Source: Acidimicrobiia bacterium
GTDB taxonomy: Bacteria > Actinomycetota > Acidimicrobiia > Spongiisociales > UBA5794
NCBI GenBank assembly: GCA_026985095.1
Contig: JALSQW010000023.1
Coordinates: forward strand, 1 to 64,000
Reading direction: 5' to 3'
DNA: 64,000 nucleotides
In this document: in pieces, positions 43,421 through 51,636 of the stretch
Numbering within the stretch: position 1 is the stretch's first letter
Layout: the number at the start of each line of letters is the position of its first letter
Position numbers and translations under genes: made by a program
The notes under the pieces: model-generated
What the model saw: only the letters and a program-made list of their open reading frames with translations
Told to the model about the DNA's origin: nothing
The model's database searches: none

Positions 43421-44751
43421 TCCCCCAGCGCGGCCACGACGCGGCGGTCGTCCGCCGGCGCCACCGAACGCAGATCGAGGTACACGGCGTCGTCACGGAT
43501 CGAGGAGACCACCGGCACGTCCGCGTCGAGGAGTCGGCGCCAGATCCGCCGCGCCGGACCGTCGACCCGGAGCACGGGCCCGGGGATCCCCTCCCCGGGG
43601 ACCGATCCGGCGCCTGGAAGCGACACCCCGTCGACGATCTCGACGTCGGCTCGCACCGCGTCGGCCACGGCCTCCGAGCGACGCCGCAACACGTCCTCCG
43701 GAAGCGATGCCATCTCCCAGAACGGGATCTGGGCGGCCCGAGCGTCCGCGTACATCTCCAGCACCGCCCCCAACGCCGCCAGCCGCGGCCCGTCGCACCG
43801 CATCGCCCGCGCCAGCGGATGGCTCCGCATCGCCTCGATCGCCTCCGTCCTCCCCACCGCCACCCCCGCCTGCGGGCCACCGAGCAGCTTGTCGCCGCTG
43901 AACACCGTCACGTCGGCGCCCGATCGCACCGTCTGACGGACCCCCGGCTCGGCGGCGAGCCATGCCGGAGGACCCCCTTCGAGCCACGGCGTACGGGCAT
44001 CCAACAGCCCGCTGCCGACGTCGGCGATGAAGGGCTTGCCCGCGGCGGCGGCCAGCTCGGCCATCTCCGCCCAGCTCACGTCCTCCGCGAAGCCCGTCAC
44101 CCGGTAGTTCGAGGGATGCACCTTGAGCAACAGGTCCACATCGGAGACGACCGCGACGAAGTCCGATCGCCTCGTCCGGTTGGTGGTCCCGACCTCGACC
44201 AGCGTCGCGCCAGCCGCGGAGATGACCGCAGGGAGCCGGAACGAGCCGCCGATCTCGATGAGTTCCCCCCGCGACACCGCCACCCGAGCTCCCGGTCCGG
44301 CAACCGCGGCGACAGCCAGCGCCAGAGCGCCTGCGTTGTTGTTGACGACCAGGGCCGCGTCGGCTCCCGACAGCGCCGCGGCCATCTCGGCGACGAACCG
44401 TCCCCGCCCGCCCCGCCGACCGGTGACCAGGTCGAACTCGACGTTCCCGTACCCATCGGCTGCGGCCTCCCAGGCGACGACGGCCGCCTCGGGGAGTGGA
44501 GCCCGCCCCAAGTTGGTGTGCAACAGGACCCCGGTGGCGTTGATCACCCGGCGCGGACGCGACCAGGCGAGCGCAGCGGCGCGCTCGGAGGCGATCTCGA
44601 CCACGTCGGCTCGACGGCCAGAACGGATGCGGTCCCGCGCCTCGACGATGACCTCGCGGGCGATCACCACCGCCAGCGCCGCGGGAAGGTCGTGGGTCCG
44701 GGCCACGTCGACGGCCAGCGCGTCGACGGCCGGCAGGTCGCGCAGTTCCAT
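43417..44751 (-). CDS. selA: L-seryl-tRNA(Sec) selenium transferase SelA
   Basis: 444 residues, a PLP enzyme. Conserved segments are RRVINATGVLLHTNLGRAPL (about 67-86), GELIEIGGSFRLP, and the PLP-lysine region FSGDKLLGGPQAG with Lys288. It converts Ser-tRNA(Sec) to Sec-tRNA(Sec) with selenophosphate. ATG 44751 is chosen on homology and because TAATCT (44759-44764, minus strand) lies 7 nt away, giving a leaderless transcript for selAB. Divergent from fxsA with a 36-bp gap. Confidence 0.96.
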   Translation of the reverse strand: MELRDLPAVDALAVDVARTHDLPAALAVVIAREVIVEARDRIRSGRRADVVEIASERAAALAWSRPRRVINATGVLLHTNLGRAPLPEAAVVAWEAAADGYGNVEFDLVTGRRGGRGRFVAEMAAALSGADAALVVNNNAGALALAVAAVAGPGARVAVSRGELIEIGGSFRLPAVISAAGATLVEVGTTNRTRRSDFVAVVSDVDLLLKVHPSNYRVTGFAEDVSWAEMAELAAAAGKPFIADVGSGLLDARTPWLEGGPPAWLAAEPGVRQTVRSGADVTVFSGDKLLGGPQAGVAVGRTEAIEAMRSHPLARAMRCDGPRLAALGAVLEMYADARAAQIPFWEMASLPEDVLRRRSEAVADAVRADVEIVDGVSLPGAGSVPGEGIPGPVLRVDGPARRIWRRLLDADVPVVSSIRDDAVYLDLRSVAPADDRRVVAALGE

Positions 44752-44758
44752 GCCACGC

Positions 44759-44780
44759 AGATTACCGCCGCCGGTATCCT
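44759..44780. promoter_or_regulatory. Interlocked divergent -10 elements for selA and fxsA
   Basis: In the 36-bp gap between the divergent selA and fxsA starts, TAATCT (minus, 44764-44759) and TATCCT (plus, 44775-44780) each end 7 nt before their start codon. They are 10 bp apart, so each -35 region would fall inside the other promoter; polymerase could occupy only one at a time. Confidence 0.6.
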
Positions 44781-44787
44781 CGACCCC

Positions 44788-45168
44788 ATGCGCATCCGCA
44801 CCTTGCTGTTCCTCGTCTTCCTCACGATCCCTCTCGTCGAGATCGCGTTGTTCGTCGTGATGGGTCGACGGATCGGCCTCGGATGGACCCTCGCCGTCGT
44901 CGTCGTCACCGCCGTCGTCGGATCGGCCATGGTGGCACGCCAGGGCCGCGAGGCCTGGTTCCGACTCCAACGGGAGGTCGCCTCCGGCGTCTTCCCCGGC
45001 AAGTCCCTCGCCGACGGCGCCATGATCCTCGTCTCCGGCGCCCTGCTGGTGACCCCGGGGTTCCTGACCGACACCATCGGCTTCCTTCTCCTCGTCCCGC
45101 CGGTCCGCGCCGGTATCCGGGCCTGGGCGCTCCGGCGGTCCCGCGACCGCTGGGTCGTCGTTCCATGA
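44788..45168 (+). CDS. fxsA: FxsA-family membrane protein
   Basis: 126 residues with FxsA topology: two adjacent N-terminal hydrophobic stretches (about 4-46), EVASGVFPGKSLADGAMILVSGALLVTPGFLTDTIGFLLLVPPVR, and a short basic tail. The GxxLLxxPGFxTDxxGxxLLxPP motif is diagnostic. E. coli FxsA relieves phage exclusion; its normal role is unclear. It heads an operon in which each gene overlaps the next by four bases (fxsA, Nudix, MBL hydrolase, M23). Confidence 0.9.
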   Translation: MRIRTLLFLVFLTIPLVEIALFVVMGRRIGLGWTLAVVVVTAVVGSAMVARQGREAWFRLQREVASGVFPGKSLADGAMILVSGALLVTPGFLTDTIGFLLLVPPVRAGIRAWALRRSRDRWVVVP

Positions 45169-45947
45169 CCCAACCGGCGCATCCCGCCGCCACGATCTGC
45201 CTCCTCCGGGACGGGTCGGACGGCGTCGAGGTCCTCATGGTGCGCCGTCCGCATACGGCGAGGTTCATGGCCGGCGCCTGGGTGTTCCCTGGCGGAGCGG
45301 TCGACGCCGAGGACATCGCGTGGGCTGCGACCCACGGACGGGGCGATCCCGAGCGTCTCGCCTGGCGGATCGCCGCCCTGCGCGAACTCGCCGAAGAGGT
45401 CGGCATCTGGCTGACCAGCTCCGGCGACCACGCTCGCCGCGTCTCCCCCGAGCACGTCCGCGAGCTGATCGCCCGCGACGGCATCGACCTGGACACGGAC
45501 CGGCTCATCTACTTCTCGCGCTGGATCACCCCCGAACCGCTTCCCCTGCGGTTCGATGCCCGCTTCTTCGTGGCCACCGTCGGCCCCGACCTCGAGGCGA
45601 CCATCGACGGCGAAGAGCTGATCGACGCCACGTGGATCCGGCCTGCCACGGTCCTCGAGCATCGACGCGCCGGCCGGTGGCTGGTCGCCTTCCCGACCCG
45701 CAAGACCCTCGAACGCCTCTCGCGGTACCGGCGCTGCGCCGAGGTGGTCGACTCGGCGGAGGAGTCCTCGGTCGAGCCGATCATGCCTCGCCTTCGCCTC
45801 GACGGCCGCGACCTGCGGATCGTGCTCCCCGGCGATCCCGGCTTCGACGAGGCCGGCGCCGACCAGCGGTCCACCGATTTCCTCGAACGGATGGCCGACG
45901 CGGTTCGCCGCCGAGGGATCGTGCCCAACGAGTTCGACATCCGATGA
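45165..45947 (+). CDS. Nudix hydrolase, NUDT19-like
   Basis: 260 residues. The N-terminal Nudix domain contains MVRRPHTARFMAGAWVFPGGAVDAED and ALRELAEEVGIWL, with the long spacing between GG and REL-EE typical of the NUDT19/RP2 acyl-CoA-type subgroup. A C-terminal extension includes the FPTRKTLERLSR segment shared by that group. A CoA-derivative substrate is inferred. ATGA overlap with fxsA and with the next gene. Confidence 0.87.
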   Translation: MTQPAHPAATICLLRDGSDGVEVLMVRRPHTARFMAGAWVFPGGAVDAEDIAWAATHGRGDPERLAWRIAALRELAEEVGIWLTSSGDHARRVSPEHVRELIARDGIDLDTDRLIYFSRWITPEPLPLRFDARFFVATVGPDLEATIDGEELIDATWIRPATVLEHRRAGRWLVAFPTRKTLERLSRYRRCAEVVDSAEESSVEPIMPRLRLDGRDLRIVLPGDPGFDEAGADQRSTDFLERMADAVRRRGIVPNEFDIR

Positions 45948-46714
45948 GGATCGACCTGGTACTCGCCCCGAACGCCGGGCCGTACACGGGTCCCGGGACC
46001 AACACCTACGTCATCGTCGACGATGGCGAGGCCCTCGTGCTGGATCCCGGCCCAGTCATCGAATCCCACGAAGCCGAGATCGTCCAGGCCATCGGCGACG
46101 CCACCCCTGTCGGCGTGATCGTCACCCACACCCATCCCGACCACGCGCCCCTCGCCAACCCGCTGGCACGACGCCTCGGGGTCCCTGCCTACGGCTATGG
46201 CGCGGGAGGAGACTTCGTCCCCGACATCCCGATCGCGGACACGGACACGATCGCCGTCGGGAGCCGCCGGTTGGTGGCGGTCCACACGCCGGGGCACACC
46301 CCCGACCATCTCTGCTTCCTCCTCGACGAACGGCTCTTCACCGGCGACCACATCATGGGCGGCTCCACCGTCGTGATCGAGGACGCCGCCGACTACCTCG
46401 ATTCCCTCTACAAGGTCCGGGACCTGGGCGCCCGCACGATCGAACCCGGCCATGGTCCCCACATCGTCGATGCGGTGGCGACGATCGACGAGTACATCGC
46501 CCACCGCAAGATGCGGGAACGTCAGGTCCTCGACGCCGTCGAAGCCGGCGCCGGCACCGTCGAGGAGGTCGTGGCGATCGTCTACTCGGAGGTACCCCCC
46601 GACCTCCGACCGGCAGCCACCCATCAGGTCCGCATCCAGGTCAGGAAGCTCGTCGACGACGGCGAGCTCCTTGCCGCCGACGGACGGCTGTACCGACCGG
46701 GATCGGGCCCGTGA
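45944..46714 (+). CDS. Metallo-beta-lactamase fold hydrolase, LACTB2-like
   Basis: 256 residues. Metal-binding motif THTHPDHA (about 61-68), then VHTPGHTPDH, FTGDHIMGG and EPGHGPHI. A C-terminal winged-helix-like tail (about 185-256) with HRKMRERQVLDAV matches LACTB2-like proteins, whose human member is an endoribonuclease; bacterial ones are often generic MBL hydrolases. Translationally coupled on both sides (ATGA and GTGA overlaps). Confidence 0.88.
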   Translation: MRIDLVLAPNAGPYTGPGTNTYVIVDDGEALVLDPGPVIESHEAEIVQAIGDATPVGVIVTHTHPDHAPLANPLARRLGVPAYGYGAGGDFVPDIPIADTDTIAVGSRRLVAVHTPGHTPDHLCFLLDERLFTGDHIMGGSTVVIEDAADYLDSLYKVRDLGARTIEPGHGPHIVDAVATIDEYIAHRKMRERQVLDAVEAGAGTVEEVVAIVYSEVPPDLRPAATHQVRIQVRKLVDDGELLAADGRLYRPGSGP

Positions 46715-47928
46715 GGTTCATCGCTGCGGCCGTCCTCACCGCCTTGGTGCTGGCTCCCTCCGCGGGCTCGGCCCAGACCACCGATGAGGTCACCGCCGCC
46801 GACATCCAACGCGCCGACGAGGCACGGCGCAGCGTCGCTCGCGAGCTCGAGTCGGTGGCGGCCCGGTACGACGCCGCCTTCGAAGCGGAACGTTCGAGCC
46901 GACGGGAGCTGACCGCCCTCACCCGGGAGATCCTCGAAGCCGAGCAGCGGCTCGCCGTCGTTCGCGCCGAAGGCCGCCGGGTCGTCCTCGAGCTCTACAT
47001 GGGGGCCGGGACCGGCGGCCTCGACGCCGTGATGGCCTCCGGGTCCTTCCTCGACATCCCTCTCACCGCCGCCTACGTCGAGTTCGCCGGCGCCCGCGGC
47101 GCCGAGGTCCTCCGCAACCTCGAGACCCTCGAAGCCGACCGCATCGACCGCCAACGTCGACTCGCCGACCGTCGCGCCGCCCAGGCCGCCTTGGTGGAGG
47201 AACTCGACGCCCTCGCCGCCGCGATGACCCGGCGTCTCGCCGAGGCCGACGCGACGTACCGGACGGTGGTCGCGCGCTGGGAGCGCCAGGAGGAGGAACG
47301 GAAACGCCAGGAAGAGGAACGCCGGCGCCTCGAGGAGGAGCAACGGCGACGGGAAGCGGCCGCCAGAGCTGCCCACGAAGCGGCCGATCACGCCGCCCGG
47401 GATGCCACCACGACCACCACCACGCCACCGACCACCACCGGAGACGACGGCGGCGACACCACGACCACCACGACGACCACCACGACGACCACGACGACCA
47501 CCACGACGCTGCCGCCAGCCGCGGGCGAACGCGTCTGCCCCGTCAACGGGACCACCACCTTCTCGGACACCTGGGGAGCCCCCCGATCGGGCGGCCGTCG
47601 CCACAAGGGCGTCGACATGATCGCCGCCAGGGGCACGCCGCTGGTCGCCGTCGAAGCTGGGCGGATCACCCGACTGAGCAACTCGAGCCTCGGCGGGATC
47701 TCGGTCTACCTCACCGGATCGAGCGGGTCCCGGTACTACTACGCCCATATGGACGCCTGGGCCGAGGGGTTGCGCGCCGGCCAGGACATCGCCCTCGGTG
47801 GATCCCTCGGAACGGTCGGATCGACCGGCAACGCCTCATGGTCGCTCCCCCATCTGCACTTCCAGTACGCCCCACCCGGCTCGGACTGGGTGAACCCGTA
47901 CCCCCTCGTCGACGACCTGTGCCGCTGA
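46711..47928 (+). CDS. Exported coiled-coil M23 peptidase (RipC/NlpD-like)
   Basis: 405 residues. Signal peptide ends GSAQ (about 22), then a long coiled coil (about 25-225) rich in Ala/Arg/Glu, a Thr linker (about 230-268) and a C-terminal M23 endopeptidase domain with all ligands: RHKGVDM, YYAHMD and PHLHF. Likely cleaves peptidoglycan cross-bridges during cell separation. Start is GTG 46711, overlapping the previous stop (GTGA). It is the intact paralog of the degenerate protein at 16263-17354. Confidence 0.92.
   Translation: MRFIAAAVLTALVLAPSAGSAQTTDEVTAADIQRADEARRSVARELESVAARYDAAFEAERSSRRELTALTREILEAEQRLAVVRAEGRRVVLELYMGAGTGGLDAVMASGSFLDIPLTAAYVEFAGARGAEVLRNLETLEADRIDRQRRLADRRAAQAALVEELDALAAAMTRRLAEADATYRTVVARWERQEEERKRQEEERRRLEEEQRRREAAARAAHEAADHAARDATTTTTTPPTTTGDDGGDTTTTTTTTTTTTTTTTTLPPAAGERVCPVNGTTTFSDTWGAPRSGGRRHKGVDMIAARGTPLVAVEAGRITRLSNSSLGGISVYLTGSSGSRYYYAHMDAWAEGLRAGQDIALGGSLGTVGSTGNASWSLPHLHFQYAPPGSDWVNPYPLVDDLCR
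47457..47508 (+). repeat. ACC/ACG codon repeat encoding a Thr linker
   Basis: A run of alternating ACC and ACG triplets encodes a stretch of about seventeen threonines between the coiled coil and the M23 domain. Such tracts are prone to length change and probably form an O-mannosylatable, flexible wall spanner. Confidence 0.85.
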
Positions 47929-47961
47929 CGGGAACCCCCGCGGGCCTCACCCACCGGACCG

Positions 47962-49101
47962 CTACATGGCGTCGAGCTGCTGAGCGAGAACGGCGATCCG
48001 GGCCGTACACGAATCCGCCGACGCGGGAGGCAGCAGTGTCGTCAAGCGACCGGCCGCCGCACCGATCGCGTGGGCGGCCGGGCCCTCCGGATGCTCGAGG
48101 ACGACCGGGGTGCCTGCGTCCCCGCCCTCGACCACGAACGGGTCGATCGGCACCTCCGCCAGCAACGGGACCCCCAGCTCCGCCGCCAGGGCGGCACCAC
48201 CGCCTCGTCCGAACAGGTCGTAGTGGTGCCCGCCTTCGGTCGTGAACCCGGACATGTTCTCGATCACGCCCAGCACCGGCATGTGCGACCGTCGCGCCAT
48301 GTCGGCCACCCGGGACGCCACCCGCTGCGCCGCCTTCTGCGGCGTCGTGACGACCACCATCTCGGCCTGCGGGAGGAGCCGAGCCAGCGCCATCTGGATG
48401 TCACCCGTCCCCGGCGGCATGTCGATGAACAGGTACCCGAGGTCCCGATCCCATGCCACATCACGGAGGAACTGCTCGAGGGCCTTGGACAGCATCAGCC
48501 CGCGCCACATCAACGCCGTCCCCTCGTCCTCGACGATGAGGCCCGTCGACACCACCTGCATGCCGTGCACCTCGACGGGATGGATCCGCCGGTCCGGTCC
48601 CGCCTCCAGCCGCTCGTCGGTGATCCCCAGCATCCGTGGCACCGAGAAACCCCAGATGTCCGCATCGAGGACCCCGACCCGATGCCCCTGGGATGCGGTC
48701 GCCAGCGCCAGGTTCACCGTCAGCGACGATTTCCCGACCCCACCCTTCCCACTGCTGACCGCCACGACCCGGGTCTGGGGAGCCACCGACGTCGGTTCCG
48801 CGTCCTCCCGCGCACGACGACGTGCCCGGGACATGAGCGCCGACCTCTGCTCCTGGTCCATGGCCGAGATCCGCACCGTCACCGTCGCCACCCCCGGGAT
48901 CGCCTCCACCCGCCGGACCACGTCCTGCTCGATCTGCGTGCGCAACGGACAGGCGGCGACGGTCAGCGCCACGTCCACGGTGACCCGGTCCCGATCGATC
49001 TCGATCCCCTGGACCATGCCGAGATCCACGATGTCGGCCCCCAACTCGGGATCGATCACCCGAGCCAGCGCCGCTTCGACCTCGGAACGTTCGACGGACA
49101 T
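47962..49101 (-). CDS. mrp: Mrp/NBP35 family Fe-S carrier ATPase
   Basis: 379 residues. An N-terminal MIP18/DUF59 domain (about 1-90; VEAALARVIDPELGADIVDLGMV) is fused to a deviant P-loop ATPase: SSGKGGVGKSSLTVNLALA (about 115-133), DADIWGFSVPRMLG, FIDMPPGTGDIQM and a C-terminal FGRGGG region. It transfers 4Fe-4S clusters to apoproteins. TAGGCT (49111-49116, minus strand) is 9 nt before the ATG. Divergent from the A-type carrier gene, which makes this a small Fe-S locus. Confidence 0.93.
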   Translation of the reverse strand: MSVERSEVEAALARVIDPELGADIVDLGMVQGIEIDRDRVTVDVALTVAACPLRTQIEQDVVRRVEAIPGVATVTVRISAMDQEQRSALMSRARRRAREDAEPTSVAPQTRVVAVSSGKGGVGKSSLTVNLALATASQGHRVGVLDADIWGFSVPRMLGITDERLEAGPDRRIHPVEVHGMQVVSTGLIVEDEGTALMWRGLMLSKALEQFLRDVAWDRDLGYLFIDMPPGTGDIQMALARLLPQAEMVVVTTPQKAAQRVASRVADMARRSHMPVLGVIENMSGFTTEGGHHYDLFGRGGGAALAAELGVPLLAEVPIDPFVVEGGDAGTPVVLEHPEGPAAHAIGAAAGRLTTLLPPASADSCTARIAVLAQQLDAM

Positions 49102-49156
49102 GATGAGCTGAGCCTACGGGACCCGCGACCCGTATTCCCACGATGGCGATAGGGGA

Positions 49157-49162
49157 TATACT
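49157..49162 (+). promoter_or_regulatory. -10 element (TATACT) of the erpA-type gene
   Basis: TATACT lies 28 nt before the ATG at 49191, leaving a short leader that includes GAGGAG. TTCCCA at 49135-49140, 16 nt upstream, is a possible weak -35. Confidence 0.55.
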
Positions 49163-49190
49163 GGCTCCCACCCACTCCGAGGAGCAGACG

Positions 49191-49553
49191 ATGACGACGA
49201 GCGAAGCAACGGAGAGCACCATCCACCAAGGCGCGCTGCTCACCGCGGCCGCCGCCGCCAAGGTGAAAGAACTCATCGACGCAGAAGGCGACCCGGATCT
49301 CGTCCTCCGCATCGGCGTCGTCCCCGGCGGATGCTCCGGGTTCACCTACGAGATGTACTTCGACACCACCATCGATCCGACCGACATCGTCAACGAGACC
49401 GACGGAGTCCGGGTGGTCGTCGACGCCGCCAGCGCCGAGAAGATCGGCGGCGCCACCGTCGACTTCCGTGACGGCGGGCTGCAAGGATCCGGTTTCGCCA
49501 TCAACAACCCCAACCAGGCCCGCGGCTGCGGCTGCGGCGAGTCCTTCTGCTGA
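49191..49553 (+). CDS. A-type iron-sulfur carrier (ErpA/IscA/HesB family)
   Basis: 120 residues with the three cluster cysteines in family positions: GGCSGFTYEM and the C-terminal GCGCGESFC. It accepts clusters from a scaffold and passes them to target proteins. The ATG at 49191 is preferred because GAGGAG lies 7 nt upstream; the frame opens further upstream at 49143 but that would remove the leader. The protein ends right after an additional Cys followed by TGA; I see no reason to treat that TGA as selenocysteine. Confidence 0.93.
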   Translation: MTTSEATESTIHQGALLTAAAAAKVKELIDAEGDPDLVLRIGVVPGGCSGFTYEMYFDTTIDPTDIVNETDGVRVVVDAASAEKIGGATVDFRDGGLQGSGFAINNPNQARGCGCGESFC

Positions 49554-49635
49554 ACGGCCACCACCGGCACCGTCGTGCCCGAACGCGCCCCCTCATGCCC
49601 CGGTAGCATCGGGCGAACGCACGAGGAGGCAACCG

Positions 49636-50016
49636 GTGCCGAAGACCATCCACACCGCCCCCAGCGGTCCCGAGCCCCTGGGACCCTATTCCGCCGCGAC
49701 CGAGACCAACGGACTCGTCTTCCTGTCGGGCCAGGTCGCCATCGACCCGTCGACCGGGATCCCCGTCGACGGCGGGATCGCCGAGCAGACCCACCGGGTG
49801 ATGCAGAACATCGGCGCCGTCCTCGGCGACCTCGACCTCGGGTTCGACGACATCGTCAAGACCACGATCTTCCTCGCCTCCATCGACGACTTCGCGGCGG
49901 TCAACGAGATCTACGCCCAGTACGTGGGAGGATCGAAACCCGCCCGCTCGACGGTTCAAGCCGGAGCACTGCCGGGCGGGTTCCTCGTCGAGATCGAAGC
50001 CATCGCCGCCCGCTGA
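49636..50016 (+). CDS. RidA family reactive imine/enamine deaminase
   Basis: 126 residues with RidA motifs: PLGPYSAATETNGLVFLSGQV (about 14-34), the VMQNIGAVL helix, and the catalytic-Arg region GSKPARSTVQAGALPGGFLVEIEAIA. It hydrolyses 2-aminoacrylate and similar imines released by PLP enzymes. GTG start with AGGAGG 9 nt upstream; a TAGCAT hexamer farther upstream is a promoter candidate. The ALDH7 gene follows after 33 nt. Confidence 0.93.
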   Translation: MPKTIHTAPSGPEPLGPYSAATETNGLVFLSGQVAIDPSTGIPVDGGIAEQTHRVMQNIGAVLGDLDLGFDDIVKTTIFLASIDDFAAVNEIYAQYVGGSKPARSTVQAGALPGGFLVEIEAIAAR

Positions 50017-50049
50017 CGGCGGCATCCGACCCTCAAGGGAGGCCCACCC

Positions 50050-51564
50050 ATGCAGCGTGACGACATCTTCGAAGCCCTCGGGCTCGACGACATGCACACC
50101 GGTGTCTTCGCCGGAACCTGGCTCGATGCAGGTGGCGACACGCTGGAGGTGGAGAACCCCGCCACCGGCGAACCGATCGCGTCGGTCACCCAGGCCACCA
50201 CCGACGACTACGAGCGGGTCGTGGCGGCCGCCGCCGCGGTCTTCCCTCGATGGCGGATGCTCCCGGCACCCGAACGGGGCCGGTACGTACGCCGCATCGG
50301 CGACGAGCTCCGCCGCCACAAGGAGCCCCTCGGCGCCCTCGTCGCCCTCGAGATGGGCAAGATCAAGGCGGAAGGCGAGGGCGAGGTCCAAGAGATGATC
50401 GATATCGCCGACTTCGCCGTCGGCCTGTCCCGGCAGCTCTACGGACTCACCATGGCCTCCGAACGGCCTCGCCACCGCATGTACGAGCAGTGGCATCCCC
50501 TCGGGCCGATCGGCGTCATCACGTCGTTCAACTTCCCGGTCGCCGTCTGGGCCTGGAACGCCATGATCGCCGCCGTCTGCGGCGATCCGGTCATCTGGAA
50601 GCCGTCGTCGAAGACACCGCTGAGCGCGATCGCCGTCACCAAGATCGCCCAGCGCGTCATGGACGGATCCGGTTTCGAAGCCGTGTTCGACCTCGTCGTC
50701 GGACGGGGAGCCACCGTCGGCGATCGCCTCATCAACGACCGCCGCATCCCGCTGATCTCGGCCACCGGATCCTGCGGCATGGGCGAGAAGGTGGGCACCG
50801 CGGTGGCCAAACGCCTCGGTCGTTCACTGCTGGAACTCGGTGGCAACAACGCGATCGTGGTGATGGAAGACGCCGACCTCGACCTCGTCACCCGAGCCGC
50901 CCTCTTCGCGGCCGTCGGCACCGCCGGCCAACGATGCACGAGCCTTCGACGCCTCATCGTCCAACGCGGCGTGTCCGATGTCGTCGCGAAGCGTCTCGTC
51001 GACGCCTACGCCCAGGTCCGCATCGGCGATCCCCTCGACGACGACACCCTCATGGGTCCCCTCATCGACGACCGGGCCGTCCAGAACTTCCAGGCGGCGG
51101 TGCAGATCGCCCGAGAACAAGGCGGAGAGCTCCTCACCGGCGGCGACGTCCTCGACCGTCCCGGCCACTTCGTCGAACCGACGATCCTGAAGATGCCCGT
51201 CGACGCCCCCATCTTGGAGATCGAGACGTTCGCCCCCATCTTGTACCTCATCGAGTTCGACACCCTCGACGAGGCCATCGCCATCAACAACGGTGTCTCC
51301 CAGGGATTGTCGTCGGCCATCTTCACCGACTCGGTGCGCTCGTCGGAGAGGTTCCTCTCGCACGAGGGATCCGACTGCGGCATCGCCAACGTCAACATCG
51401 GGACGTCCGGAGCCGAGATCGGCGGCGCGTTCGGTGGGGAGAAGGAGACCGGCGGCGGACGCGAGGCCGGATCGGACGCCTGGAAGGCCTACATGCGCCG
51501 CCAGACGGTCACCATCAACTGGTCGGGCGAGCTCCCCCTCGCCCAGGGCATCGAGTTCGGTTGA
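50050..51564 (+). CDS. ALDH7-family aldehyde dehydrogenase (piperideine-6-carboxylate dehydrogenase-like)
   Basis: 504 residues. NAD-binding and catalytic motifs: FNFPVAVWAWN (about 158-168), LELGGNN with the general base Glu (about 259), and GQRCTSLRR with nucleophile Cys (about 297). The C-terminal IGTSGAEIGGAFGGEKETGGGREAG is specific to ALDH7 enzymes, which oxidise 2-aminoadipate semialdehyde (in equilibrium with the cyclic imine P6C) in lysine breakdown. A RidA gene directly upstream fits an imine-handling context. No lysine aminotransferase is next to it. Start ATG follows GGGAGG. Confidence 0.9.
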   Translation: MQRDDIFEALGLDDMHTGVFAGTWLDAGGDTLEVENPATGEPIASVTQATTDDYERVVAAAAAVFPRWRMLPAPERGRYVRRIGDELRRHKEPLGALVALEMGKIKAEGEGEVQEMIDIADFAVGLSRQLYGLTMASERPRHRMYEQWHPLGPIGVITSFNFPVAVWAWNAMIAAVCGDPVIWKPSSKTPLSAIAVTKIAQRVMDGSGFEAVFDLVVGRGATVGDRLINDRRIPLISATGSCGMGEKVGTAVAKRLGRSLLELGGNNAIVVMEDADLDLVTRAALFAAVGTAGQRCTSLRRLIVQRGVSDVVAKRLVDAYAQVRIGDPLDDDTLMGPLIDDRAVQNFQAAVQIAREQGGELLTGGDVLDRPGHFVEPTILKMPVDAPILEIETFAPILYLIEFDTLDEAIAINNGVSQGLSSAIFTDSVRSSERFLSHEGSDCGIANVNIGTSGAEIGGAFGGEKETGGGREAGSDAWKAYMRRQTVTINWSGELPLAQGIEFG

Positions 51565-51636
51565 CCCGACGGCCTCAATCCTGGCGGCGGACTGCCGATA
51601 GAGGACCCAGGGGGGAACCGAGCCTGCGAGCCGCGC

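Noticed and set aside
47457-47508. ACC/ACG tract as a regulatory or mobile repeat
   Set aside because: It is in frame and encodes a Thr linker like those in other exported proteins here.
49548-49553. UGA at the end of the HesB/ErpA-type gene read as selenocysteine (HesB-like selenoproteins exist and selAB are close)
   Set aside because: The protein already has its three cluster cysteines and a normal C-terminus; the sequence beyond the TGA does not look like a family extension and no SECIS-like hairpin is apparent.
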